NCBI RefSeq assembly: GCF_934190855.1
Contig: NZ_CAKPTN010000120.1
Location: forward strand, 1-5,023
Length of the DNA: 5,023 nucleotides
DNA from: an uncultured Veillonella sp.
GTDB taxonomy: Bacteria; Bacillota; Negativicutes; Veillonellales; Veillonellaceae
Reading direction: 5' to 3'
The translations under genes and the position numbers were made by a program. The notes under the pieces are model-generated. The model was given only the letters and a program-made list of their open reading frames with translations. It did no database searches and had not been told where the DNA came from. Below, piece by piece: positions 1 to 5,023 of this stretch. How positions within the stretch are numbered: position 1 is the first letter of the stretch; the number at the start of each line of letters is the position of its first letter.

Positions 1-194
1 CTTTACTACTTATTCCATTAGCTTGTTCCCTATTCGGTATCTCCAACGACGTAGCAATGCAAGTTGTAGGCGTTGGCTTTATCATCGGTGTATTACAAGA
101 CTCTACAGAAACTGCGCTTAACTCTAGCACAGACATTCTCTTCACAGCTACTGCAGACTATGCAAAACGTGGCTACCATGAAGATTGGAACTAA
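1..194 (+). CDS. sstT: Serine/threonine:Na+ symporter SstT, C-terminal part (5' end outside window)
   Basis: This is the last 63 codons of an inner-membrane Na+-coupled serine/threonine importer of the dicarboxylate/amino acid:cation symporter (DAACS) family. The first whole codon is at base 3 and the stop is TAA at 192-194. The visible protein runs [37 protein letters not shown] and LFTA, which matches the C-terminus of E. coli SstT as I remember it almost residue for residue. The segment corresponds to the end of the re-entrant hairpin region and transmembrane helix 8. Set against the archaeal aspartate transporter GltPh, visible residues D33, E36, N40 and D44 fall on D394, R397, N401 and D405. 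The substrate-carboxylate arginine is therefore Glu here, as in SstT and unlike glutamate/aspartate carriers. The tail after helix 8 ([13 protein letters not shown]) is short and polar. A terminator follows 9 bases after the stop, so this is the end of its transcript. Confidence 0.93.
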   Translation, partial: LLLIPLACSLFGISNDVAMQVVGVGFIIGVLQDSTETALNSSTDILFTATADYAKRGYHEDWN

Positions 195-203
195 AACATT
201 CTT

Positions 204-231
204 AGGCGGTCCTTCGGGACCGTCTTTTTTT
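204..231 (+). terminator. Rho-independent terminator of sstT
   Basis: A 9-bp stem (204-212 with 217-225, one G-T wobble) is closed by a TTCG tetraloop on a C-G pair, the very stable UUCG type. It is followed by a run of seven T (225-231). It starts 9 bases after the sstT stop and isolates that gene from the next one. Confidence 0.93.
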
Positions 232-244
232 ACATCCAACTACA

Positions 245-272
245 TTGATTTTCTTCAATGTAATGGTATAAT
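245..272 (+). promoter_or_regulatory. Sigma-70/A-type promoter of the oxidoreductase gene
   Basis: The -35 box is TTGATT (245-250), followed by a 16-base spacer and a perfect TATAAT -10 box (267-272). The -10 box is preceded by TGG, an extended -10 element. Transcription should start near 279, giving a leader of about 43 bases. The promoter sits between the sstT terminator and the oxidoreductase start, so the gene has its own promoter. Confidence 0.8.
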
Positions 273-309
273 AGAGTTAATGATAATAACTATTAGTAGA
301 TATATATAG

Positions 310-315
310 AAAGGA
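310..315 (+). promoter_or_regulatory. Ribosome binding site of the oxidoreductase
   Basis: AAAGGA lies 6 bases before the ATG at 322. This supports that start, which is also where the N-terminal FAD-binding strand begins (MKQYDIIVVG). Confidence 0.75.
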
Positions 316-321
316 ATCAAC

Positions 322-1839
322 ATGAAACAATACGATATTATTGTAGTTGGTACAGGCGGCGCCACTATCGTTGCTGACGCTGCGCTAAAAAAAGGCTTTA
401 AAGTGGCCATCATAGAAAAAGGCAAATTTGGTGGTACCTGCCTAACTCGCGGTTGTATTCCTACAAAAGTTATGGTTACAGCAGCCAATGCGATCCAAGA
501 AGTAGAGGAATTCAAAAAAATCGGTATTAATGTTGATTCTGCTACTATGGACTGGGATACTGTCTCCAAACGTACATGGTTTAAAATCGACGAATCCGCT
601 GGCATCTACGACTACTACAATGCCTATGACAATGTAGACGTATATCGTGGTGCCGCAAGCTTCGTATCTGACAAAGTGATGAACATTCATCTTAACGATG
701 GTTCTGGCATTGTAGAAATTACAGCACCTACAATTATCCTTGGTACTGGTGGCTATAGTAATGTACCAAATGTACCTGGACTTCAAGAGGCAGGCTATCT
801 TACTAGTGAAAGCCTCTTTGGCGACAAATTCCCTAAGCAACCATACAAATCTCTTGCTGTACTCGGTGCAGGTCCAATCGGTGTTGAATTCGCACATGTA
901 TTTGCATCTGCTGGTACAGAAGTAACAATTCTTCAACATAATGTACGTTTAGTACCAAAAGAAGATGCAGATATGTCTGAACATCTACTAAACAACTACA
1001 GAGCACGTGGCATCAATGTAATTCTAAACCAAGATACGGTTGAAGTCCGCCAAGAGGATGGCCTCAAAGTAGTCGTTACTAAAGATCGTACAACTGGTGA
1101 AATCACAGAAACTAAAGTTGAAGAAATCCTTGTAGCTGCAGGCATTCGCCCCGCTGTGGAAGAGCTTCACCTTGAAAACACGGGTATCGAAACATGGCCT
1201 AAAGGCTGGATCAAAACTAACGAATTTTTAGAAACATCCGTTGATGGTATCTATGCACTAGGTGATGTAAATGGTGAACCTGCATTCCGCCACCGTGCAA
1301 ACTACGAAGCAGATATTATTGCGCATAATCTCTTCTATGCTAAAAACGAAGCAGATTACCGTTGGGCACGTTATGATACATTGCCTAAAGTTACATTCTC
1401 CTACCCTGAAATTGGTAGCGTAGGCCTTACTGAAGCAGAGGCTATTAAAGCTGGTTACAACGTAGGCGTAGGCAAAAACTACTACTCCTCTACAGCTAAA
1501 GGCTATGCAATGGGTATCAACCCTGGCGATGTAAATGACGGCTTTGTAAAAATTGTGGTAGACAAAGATACTAACCATATCCTTGGTATGCATGTAACAG
1601 GCCCTCAAGCTTCCATCCTCTTCCAACCATATGTAAACCTTATGAACAGCGGCGTAACTCCGTTGACAGCAATCAATGAGGAAATCGCATCTGAACGTAC
1701 TAAACGCTTACGTGAAAAAGGCATTACTCGTGAAATGGATCCTAAATCCGTTATCACTGTAGGTGAAACAATGAGCCCACATCCTTCCCTTGTAGAAGTT
1801 ATTATGTGGACACAAGTATACTACGAACACCGTTGGTAA
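322..1839 (+). CDS. FAD-dependent pyridine nucleotide-disulfide oxidoreductase, dihydrolipoyl dehydrogenase-like
   Basis: This 505-residue cytoplasmic flavoenzyme is of the class that passes electrons between NAD(P)H and a disulfide substrate through FAD and a redox-active cysteine pair. Seen in order: the FAD-binding loop G10-T-G-G-A-T15; the redox motif GGTCLTRGCIPTK with C40 and C45; the NAD(P) loop GAGPIGVE at 182-189; the second FAD motif YALGDV with D315; and a C-terminal dimerisation domain from about 352 (YPEIGSVGLTE). The catalytic base is H487 in SPHPSLVE with partner E492, matching the HP-x3-E dyad of dihydrolipoyl dehydrogenases. Three things are odd. The first glycine loop is one residue shorter than in E. 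coli Lpd. The second beta strand of the NAD(P) domain ends in Q205-H206 rather than an acidic residue, so cofactor preference is uncertain. There is an extra stretch of roughly 30 charged residues at about 446-475. Usual Lpd length is about 460-475. No E1, E2 or lipoyl-protein gene is visible nearby. A mycothione- or mercuric-reductase-like role is less likely but cannot be excluded; the superfamily is certain, the substrate is not. Confidence 0.9.
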   Translation: MKQYDIIVVGTGGATIVADAALKKGFKVAIIEKGKFGGTCLTRGCIPTKVMVTAANAIQEVEEFKKIGINVDSATMDWDTVSKRTWFKIDESAGIYDYYNAYDNVDVYRGAASFVSDKVMNIHLNDGSGIVEITAPTIILGTGGYSNVPNVPGLQEAGYLTSESLFGDKFPKQPYKSLAVLGAGPIGVEFAHVFASAGTEVTILQHNVRLVPKEDADMSEHLLNNYRARGINVILNQDTVEVRQEDGLKVVVTKDRTTGEITETKVEEILVAAGIRPAVEELHLENTGIETWPKGWIKTNEFLETSVDGIYALGDVNGEPAFRHRANYEADIIAHNLFYAKNEADYRWARYDTLPKVTFSYPEIGSVGLTEAEAIKAGYNVGVGKNYYSSTAKGYAMGINPGDVNDGFVKIVVDKDTNHILGMHVTGPQASILFQPYVNLMNSGVTPLTAINEEIASERTKRLREKGITREMDPKSVITVGETMSPHPSLVEVIMWTQVYYEHRW

Positions 1840-1861
1840 AAATAACTATATAGTAACGACA

Positions 1862-1892
1862 AAAAGGACTGTGTATAAACACAGTCCTTTTG
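1862..1892 (+). terminator. Terminator of the oxidoreductase gene, probably bidirectional
   Basis: A perfect 12-bp stem (1862-1873 with 1880-1891) has core GGACTGTG/CACAGTCC and a 6-base loop, TATAAA. The A-rich left arm and T-rich right arm give U-tracts on both strands, with five T on the - strand. It lies 22 bases after the oxidoreductase stop, between convergent genes. Confidence 0.9.
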
Positions 1893-1978
1893 TTATCTGT
1901 AAATCCGTTGAGAACAATACATCACAGGAGCACAGATCTATAATATAAATACCATAATATAGGTACCATTCTATAAAC

Positions 1979-2013
1979 AAAAAGAGCTGAAGATTTTGTC
2001 TTCAGCTCTTTTT
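1979..2013 (-). terminator. Terminator of the PepSY-domain gene, probably bidirectional
   Basis: A perfect 15-bp stem (1979-1993 with 1999-2013) has core GAGCTGAAGA and a 5-base loop. It ends in five T on either strand. It starts 18 bases beyond the stop of the leftward PepSY gene, so it ends that transcript. The 86 bases between it and the hairpin at 1862-1892 are AT-rich and hold no gene that I can see. Confidence 0.92.
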
Positions 2014-2031
2014 AGGTTATCACATAATAAG

Positions 2032-2688
2032 TTAGCGACCCATATCGATGCCACTACCAAAGATAAGATTTGTTTTGCGGCCATCGAAACCTTGATCTGG
2101 CTCAGGCGGTAATTTATAGGCTTTAGATTGCTCTACATAAGCACCTGTTTCAGCATCTACTGTAACAACTACTTTTTTACCATCTTGATGCATTGTTACA
2201 TAATACAAGATTTTACCGTCGTGTGCTTCGATTTTCCAGCCCTTCATAACAGCGTCAGCGCCAAGTTGTTGTTTAGCAACGCGTTCTGCTTGGGCAGACT
2301 CAATTACTCGATCTTTATTGAAGATTTCACCGATGACTTTTTTAGGTTTGCCACCTTCTTCCATATTGGAAGTATTACCAGTGATTACGTCGATTTTCAT
2401 CTTGTATTGATGATATTTACTATAACCAACAACTTTATAACCATAGTTTAAGTCGTTAGAGTTAAGCTCTACGGAATGAAGTGCAGCATTCGGGTAACGA
2501 TTTTGGAAAATAGTACCAATTTTACTCATAGTCATAACCATGGACTCACCTGGTGCACGTTGTACAGAAATATCAGTACTTGTTTCTGGCTTTGTTTTAC
2601 GTGCATCTGCCACACTTGGTGTAGCAACAGATAGTACGCCCACTGCCAATACACCAGTTAATGCCATAGAAATTAACTTTTTATTCAT
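2032..2688 (-). CDS. Secreted protein with two PepSY-like domains
   Basis: This is a 218-residue exported protein. The start at 2688 is chosen because a perfect AGGAGG lies 7 bases upstream and the protein then begins with a typical signal peptide: MNKK, a hydrophobic core at about 5-22, and an A-D-A cleavage site at 27-29. An upstream in-frame ATG at 2721 would add 11 residues before the signal and lacks that support. The mature part has two repeats of PepSY type, at about 53-108 and 129-187. Each has a helix followed by strands, and they end in DVITGN and DAETGAYVE, the hydrophobic-D-x-x-TG signature of the family. Repeat two also shows the alternating strand VVVTVDAETG. PepSY domains are known as small extracytoplasmic modules that in some proteins inhibit peptidases; no enzymatic motif is visible here, so the role is unknown. 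There is no lipobox cysteine and no C-terminal anchor, so it is probably free in the periplasm. It lies 134 bases downstream of the permease gene with no terminator between, and may be cotranscribed with it. Confidence 0.85.
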   Translation of the reverse strand: MNKKLISMALTGVLAVGVLSVATPSVADARKTKPETSTDISVQRAPGESMVMTMSKIGTIFQNRYPNAALHSVELNSNDLNYGYKVVGYSKYHQYKMKIDVITGNTSNMEEGGKPKKVIGEIFNKDRVIESAQAERVAKQQLGADAVMKGWKIEAHDGKILYYVTMHQDGKKVVVTVDAETGAYVEQSKAYKLPPEPDQGFDGRKTNLIFGSGIDMGR

Positions 2689-2694
2689 TACATA

Positions 2695-2701
2695 TCCTCC
2701 T
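2695..2701 (-). promoter_or_regulatory. Strong ribosome binding site deciding the PepSY protein start
   Basis: On the - strand AGGAGGA is followed by 6 bases (TATGTA) and ATG at 2688. This is the strongest Shine-Dalgarno sequence in the window and settles the start against the ATG at 2721. Confidence 0.85.
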
Positions 2702-2731
2702 ACTATATGCGATACTTTCACGAATAGTAAA

Positions 2732-2755
2732 AGTAATTCACATACTAGAATTACT
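2732..2755. repeat. Inverted repeat upstream of the PepSY gene, possible operator
   Basis: AGTAATTC (2732-2739) and its exact complement GAATTACT (2748-2755) are separated by 8 bases. Centre-to-centre spacing of the arms is 16 bases, about one and a half helical turns. The repeat lies about 45-70 bases before the PepSY start codon in a gap of 134 bases. It could be a regulator binding site or a weak RNA hairpin; no T-run follows, so it is not a terminator. Confidence 0.4.
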
Positions 2756-2822
2756 ATAAGTCCGTGCCATACTCAACAGCACACAAAACATACATAAATA
2801 GTCGTATTATTTAGACAATATA

Positions 2823-3944
2823 CTATAAACCTTCATTTGATGCAAGTCGTTCATCTACATCAGACATAAGTAATTTATAGCATGTAGCTACTAAAGGAAC
2901 ACCGATCAACATGCCAGTGACCCCCATCAAGCTACCGCCTACGATAACCGCAGCAAACACCCATAACCCTGGTAAGCCAACGGAGTTACCGACGATTTTA
3001 GGGTAAATGAAGTTGCTTTCAATTTGATGAAGCACTTCTAAAATAATCACATAAATTAATGCATCCATAGGGCTAACAGTGAGCAACATAACCGCACCGA
3101 TAACGCCACCTACATAGATACCAAGTAATGGAATCAAACCAGTAAGACCAATTACACAGGCAATGGTTGTAGCATATTCAATGTTAAACAGCCATAAAGT
3201 AATACCTACCATAACGCCTAAAATCAAGGCGTCAATAAACTGGCCTACAAAGAAATTACTAAAAGTTTGAACCGCCACTCGAGTTACATAACTAACACGA
3301 TTTACCCATTCATCAGATGCGTAGGCTTTTAAAATGCGTTTGCCTTGCATCATAAGGCGTTCTTTATCAAGGAGCATATAAATAGCAAAGATCAATCCAA
3401 GACCAATATTTAATGTCCAAGATAAAACAGTTCCCATTGCATTAACAATGTATGTACCGCCTTTAGTACCCCATTCACGGGTATACTTAACGATACTTTC
3501 ACCACTCAACGTATCCATAAGCGTCTGATTAGATGCCATTGGAATTGTTTCTGTAAGATGCTGCATCCAAACTTGGAAATCCGCATACAGTTGAGGCGAA
3601 GATGCCACAATAATCGACATAGAATGAACTAATTGAGGAAGCGCCAAACGTGCAATAAAATACACGATCACACTAATTGTCACAAAAGATAGCACCAGAC
3701 TGAGAGGTCGCCGTATCTTATACCTCCATCCAGATTCACTCTTAGGCCAAAGCCATCGCTCATAGCGTACTACTAAAATATCTAGTACAAAGGCAATACA
3801 GGCACCTACGATAAGTGGGACAAATGCTGTAATAATAGCATCAATAGCACTAGCAATATCACTTATCCTGAGGGCCATCATGATCATAACACCAGCTAGT
3901 ATGATAGCACCTATGAGAGGTTTGTAATATTTAAATTTTTTCAT
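2823..3944 (-). CDS. AI-2E family (PerM/YdiK-like) inner-membrane permease
   Basis: This is a 373-residue polytopic membrane protein of the AI-2E transporter family (PF01594). Hydrophobic segments are seen at about 9-26, 37-58, 82-103, 167-192, 230-253, 258-290, 293-305 and 326-358. A soluble stretch lies at about 105-160 between the third and fourth segments, as is usual for the family. Family hallmarks in the C-terminal half are GLIPLLGIYVGG (269-280), the polar HQIESN (306-311), YPKIVGNSVGLPGLW (314-328) and GVTGMLIGVPL (341-351). Length is typical (about 340-380). Members have been tied to autoinducer-2 export or to Na+(Li+)/H+ exchange; the substrate cannot be told from sequence and the family name should not be read as function. 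The start ATG has a weak AGG 6 bases upstream. The gene lies 191 bases downstream of ompA behind a long hairpin, and upstream of the PepSY gene on the same strand. Confidence 0.9.
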   Translation of the reverse strand: MKKFKYYKPLIGAIILAGVMIMMALRISDIASAIDAIITAFVPLIVGACIAFVLDILVVRYERWLWPKSESGWRYKIRRPLSLVLSFVTISVIVYFIARLALPQLVHSMSIIVASSPQLYADFQVWMQHLTETIPMASNQTLMDTLSGESIVKYTREWGTKGGTYIVNAMGTVLSWTLNIGLGLIFAIYMLLDKERLMMQGKRILKAYASDEWVNRVSYVTRVAVQTFSNFFVGQFIDALILGVMVGITLWLFNIEYATTIACVIGLTGLIPLLGIYVGGVIGAVMLLTVSPMDALIYVIILEVLHQIESNFIYPKIVGNSVGLPGLWVFAAVIVGGSLMGVTGMLIGVPLVATCYKLLMSDVDERLASNEGL

Positions 3945-3958
3945 ATATAACCTACTTT

Positions 3959-3986
3959 ACTATACTCACACCGCATACATTATCAA
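3959..3986 (-). promoter_or_regulatory. Candidate promoter of the AI-2E permease gene (weak case)
   Basis: On the - strand TTGATA (3981-3986), a 16-base spacer and TATAGT (3959-3964) fit a sigma-70-type promoter, with 5 of 6 matches in each box. The predicted start near 3952 would leave a leader of only about 8 bases, which cuts into the AGG ribosome site. Either the leader is extremely short or the true promoter lies elsewhere in 3965-4035. Confidence 0.25.
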
Positions 3987-3998
3987 ATCTTAATGAAC

Positions 3999-4021
3999 AT
4001 TGTATGACCTACGATTGTATG
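3999..4021. repeat. Short direct repeat upstream of the permease gene
   Basis: ATTGTATG occurs at 3999-4006 and again at 4014-4021, a 15-base period. It lies 55-77 bases before the permease start codon, between the ompA-distal hairpin and the gene. This could be a paired regulator site or chance in AT-rich DNA. Confidence 0.3.
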
Positions 4022-4039
4022 CAAGTTTAGTATAACATA

Positions 4040-4104
4040 AAAGTCCACCTTATCACATGCTCGGTCCCCCGATGAACACGAGAGCATGATAGAAGGTGGA
4101 CTTT
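4040..4104 (-). terminator. Long composite hairpin downstream of ompA, probable terminator
   Basis: An outer 12-bp perfect stem (AAAGTCCACCTT at 4040-4051 with 4093-4104) encloses a 4-by-4 internal loop, then an inner 7-bp stem (CATGCTC at 4056-4062 with GAGCATG at 4082-4088), then an apical loop of 19 bases with a run of five C on the + strand. On the - strand the outer stem ends in four T followed by ATGTTAT. It starts 32 bases after the ompA stop, so it most simply ends the ompA transcript. It is about twice as long as the other terminators here and its T-run is weaker, so some read-through into the permease gene is plausible. Confidence 0.75.
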
Positions 4105-4135
4105 ATTATATGTCTAATCTAAATTAGTTTAAAGA

Positions 4136-5023
4136 TTAGCGGTGAATGTAAACGTCTACACGACGGTTTTCAGCTTTACCTGCTGCAGTGGAGTTAGTTG
4201 CCACTGGTTTAGTGTCGCCATTAGCGATACCGATGAAGCGATCAGCAGATACGCCATTATTTACTAAGTATTGAGCTACGTATTGTACGCGGCGTTCGGA
4301 CAAACCAATGTTGTATTGAGGATTTGCATCAGTATCAGCATTACCTAACAATTTAACTTGGTCTTGTGGGTATTGGTGAGCAGCATTTACAGCAGCTGTC
4401 AAGTTTGGATATTGGTCTGCACGAGCTACATCTTGGTCGGAATCGAAGTAGATGGATTGTACATAGTAGTCCAATTTAGGAGTTTTATATACAGGAGCTT
4501 CTACTACAGGAGCTGGAGCTGGAGTGTATACAGGAGCTGGAGCTGGAGTGTATACAGGAGCTACGGATTTTTGACCACCGAAACGGTAGGACAAGCCAAC
4601 TACTGGACCTTGGAAAGATACATTATGATCTTCATTTGCTTTAGTATTGATGTAGCGGTAACCAGCATTGATATCCCAGTCTTCATTAACTTTATAGCCT
4701 AAACCAGCTTCTAAAACTGTAGTGTTCTTAGTACCTACACCAGCTTTACCGTAAACTTCTACTTTAGAGCCAAGGTTAGTTTTACCAATTACACCTGCTT
4801 GCGCAATGTTGTTAGTGCCACCAGCATCATGATTATGGATACGAGCATAACCACCATATACTGCAACATTTTTGTTCAAAGAACGAACTAAGTTCAATTC
4901 ATGCATGTCAGTATCAAGATGTTTAGTATTCAAACCATGGTAACCATATTGAATACCAGTTTTATCGGACCAACCATAAGTCACTCCACCATCGAAGTTC
5001 CATTTGTGAGCGTCTTTTGCGCC
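4136..5023 (-). CDS. ompA: OmpA-family outer-membrane porin, N-terminus beyond window edge
   Basis: The reading frame stays open to the right edge, giving 295 visible codons; the signal peptide and first barrel strands are missing. It is an outer-membrane beta-barrel protein that also binds peptidoglycan. Visible residues about 1-150 alternate polar and hydrophobic strands ending in the aromatic closing strand VGLSYRF, typical of an 8-strand OmpA-like barrel. Residues about 151-182 form a proline/alanine-rich linker (YTPAPAPV repeated). Residues about 184-295 form an OmpA C-terminal domain (PF00691): YFDSD, GNADTDANPQYN, LSERR and NRRVDV. D230 and R245 match the diaminopimelate-binding Asp271 and Arg286 of E. 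coli OmpA, so peptidoglycan binding should be intact. There is no cysteine, so it is not a lipoprotein form in the part seen. Presence of this gene with Firmicute-like base composition is the main ground for placing the window in a diderm Firmicute. A GTG at 4984 is not the start, because the frame and barrel continue upstream. Confidence 0.95.
   Translation of the reverse strand, partial: GAKDAHKWNFDGGVTYGWSDKTGIQYGYHGLNTKHLDTDMHELNLVRSLNKNVAVYGGYARIHNHDAGGTNNIAQAGVIGKTNLGSKVEVYGKAGVGTKNTTVLEAGLGYKVNEDWDINAGYRYINTKANEDHNVSFQGPVVGLSYRFGGQKSVAPVYTPAPAPVYTPAPAPVVEAPVYKTPKLDYYVQSIYFDSDQDVARADQYPNLTAAVNAAHQYPQDQVKLLGNADTDANPQYNIGLSERRVQYVAQYLVNNGVSADRFIGIANGDTKPVATNSTAAGKAENRRVDVYIHR
4491..4562 (-). 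repeat. 24-bp in-frame tandem repeat coding the OmpA linker
   Basis: Two perfect 24-bp units (4506-4529 and 4530-4553) are followed by a 9-base partial copy (4554-4562) and preceded by a partial copy beginning at 4491 that has diverged after 9 bases. Each unit codes the eight residues YTPAPAPV. As 24 is divisible by three, gain or loss of a unit changes linker length without breaking the frame. Confidence 0.9.

Noticed and set aside
73..309. Open frame on the + strand overlapping the sstT end, its terminator and the promoter
   Set aside because: It reads through a terminator hairpin and is in a different frame from the clear SstT C-terminus.
255..605. Open frame on the - strand across the promoter and 5' part of the oxidoreductase gene
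   Set aside because: It lies opposite a gene with full domain evidence, has no ribosome site and no recognisable domain; it is a shadow frame.
2689..2721. Upstream ATG at 2721 as start of the PepSY protein
   Set aside because: It would put 11 residues before a normal signal peptide and translate through the AGGAGG that serves the ATG at 2688.
2795..2812. TAAATA/TATTTA hairpin after the permease stop, as a terminator
   Set aside because: It has only six A-T pairs, no GC core and no T-run; too weak to terminate.
2823..3944. Naming the permease as the autoinducer-2 exporter TqsA
   Set aside because: The family is broad and only some members have been tied to AI-2; nothing in the sequence or neighbourhood shows quorum-sensing function.
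4114..4139. CTAATCT/AGATTAG stem overlapping the ompA stop codon
   Set aside because: It is a 7-bp AT-rich stem with a 12-base loop next to a much stronger hairpin; probably chance.
4358..4702. Serine/tyrosine-rich open frame on the + strand opposite the OmpA linker
   Set aside because: Its repeats (YRSWSWSV) are only the complement of the OmpA linker repeat; there is no start signal and no homology that I recognise.
4982..4984. GTG as the start codon of the OmpA protein
   Set aside because: The frame continues without a stop to the window edge and the upstream residues (KWNFDGG) continue the barrel; the true start lies outside.

Overview
The window reads as ordinary chromosomal DNA from a diderm Firmicute, most likely Veillonella or a close relative in the Negativicutes. 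The grounds are low-GC, Firmicute-like coding and AGGAGG-type ribosome binding sites combined with an outer-membrane OmpA porin. The genus is an inference from the style of the proteins and was not checked by a search.

Layout: two genes point right and three point left, converging on a pair of strong hairpins at about 1862-2013. On the + strand, bases 1-194 hold the C-terminal 63 codons of the Na+/serine-threonine symporter SstT, closed by a UUCG-loop terminator. Next comes a clean extended -10 promoter driving a stand-alone 505-residue FAD-dependent disulfide oxidoreductase of the dihydrolipoyl dehydrogenase type, which has its own terminator. On the - strand, read from the right edge leftward, are ompA (cut by the window edge, so its N-terminus is missing), a long composite hairpin, an AI-2E-family membrane permease, and a secreted protein with two PepSY-like domains that ends at a 15-bp terminator hairpin. 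Every intergenic stretch is shorter than 200 bases.

Working together: the three leftward genes all concern the cell envelope. OmpA bridges outer membrane and peptidoglycan, the permease sits in the inner membrane, and the PepSY protein is exported. The last two may share a transcript, since no terminator is visible between them, but no functional partnership is proven. SstT and the oxidoreductase look like independent single-gene units. The oxidoreductase has no E1, E2 or lipoyl-protein gene beside it, and it carries an extra stretch of about 30 residues just before its catalytic His-Glu pair.

I see no mobile element, CRISPR array, tRNA, rRNA or clear new multi-gene system. The items most worth a second look are the oxidoreductase insertion and its cofactor-loop residues, the long hairpin downstream of ompA, the in-frame 24-bp repeat in the OmpA linker, and an inverted repeat upstream of the PepSY gene.
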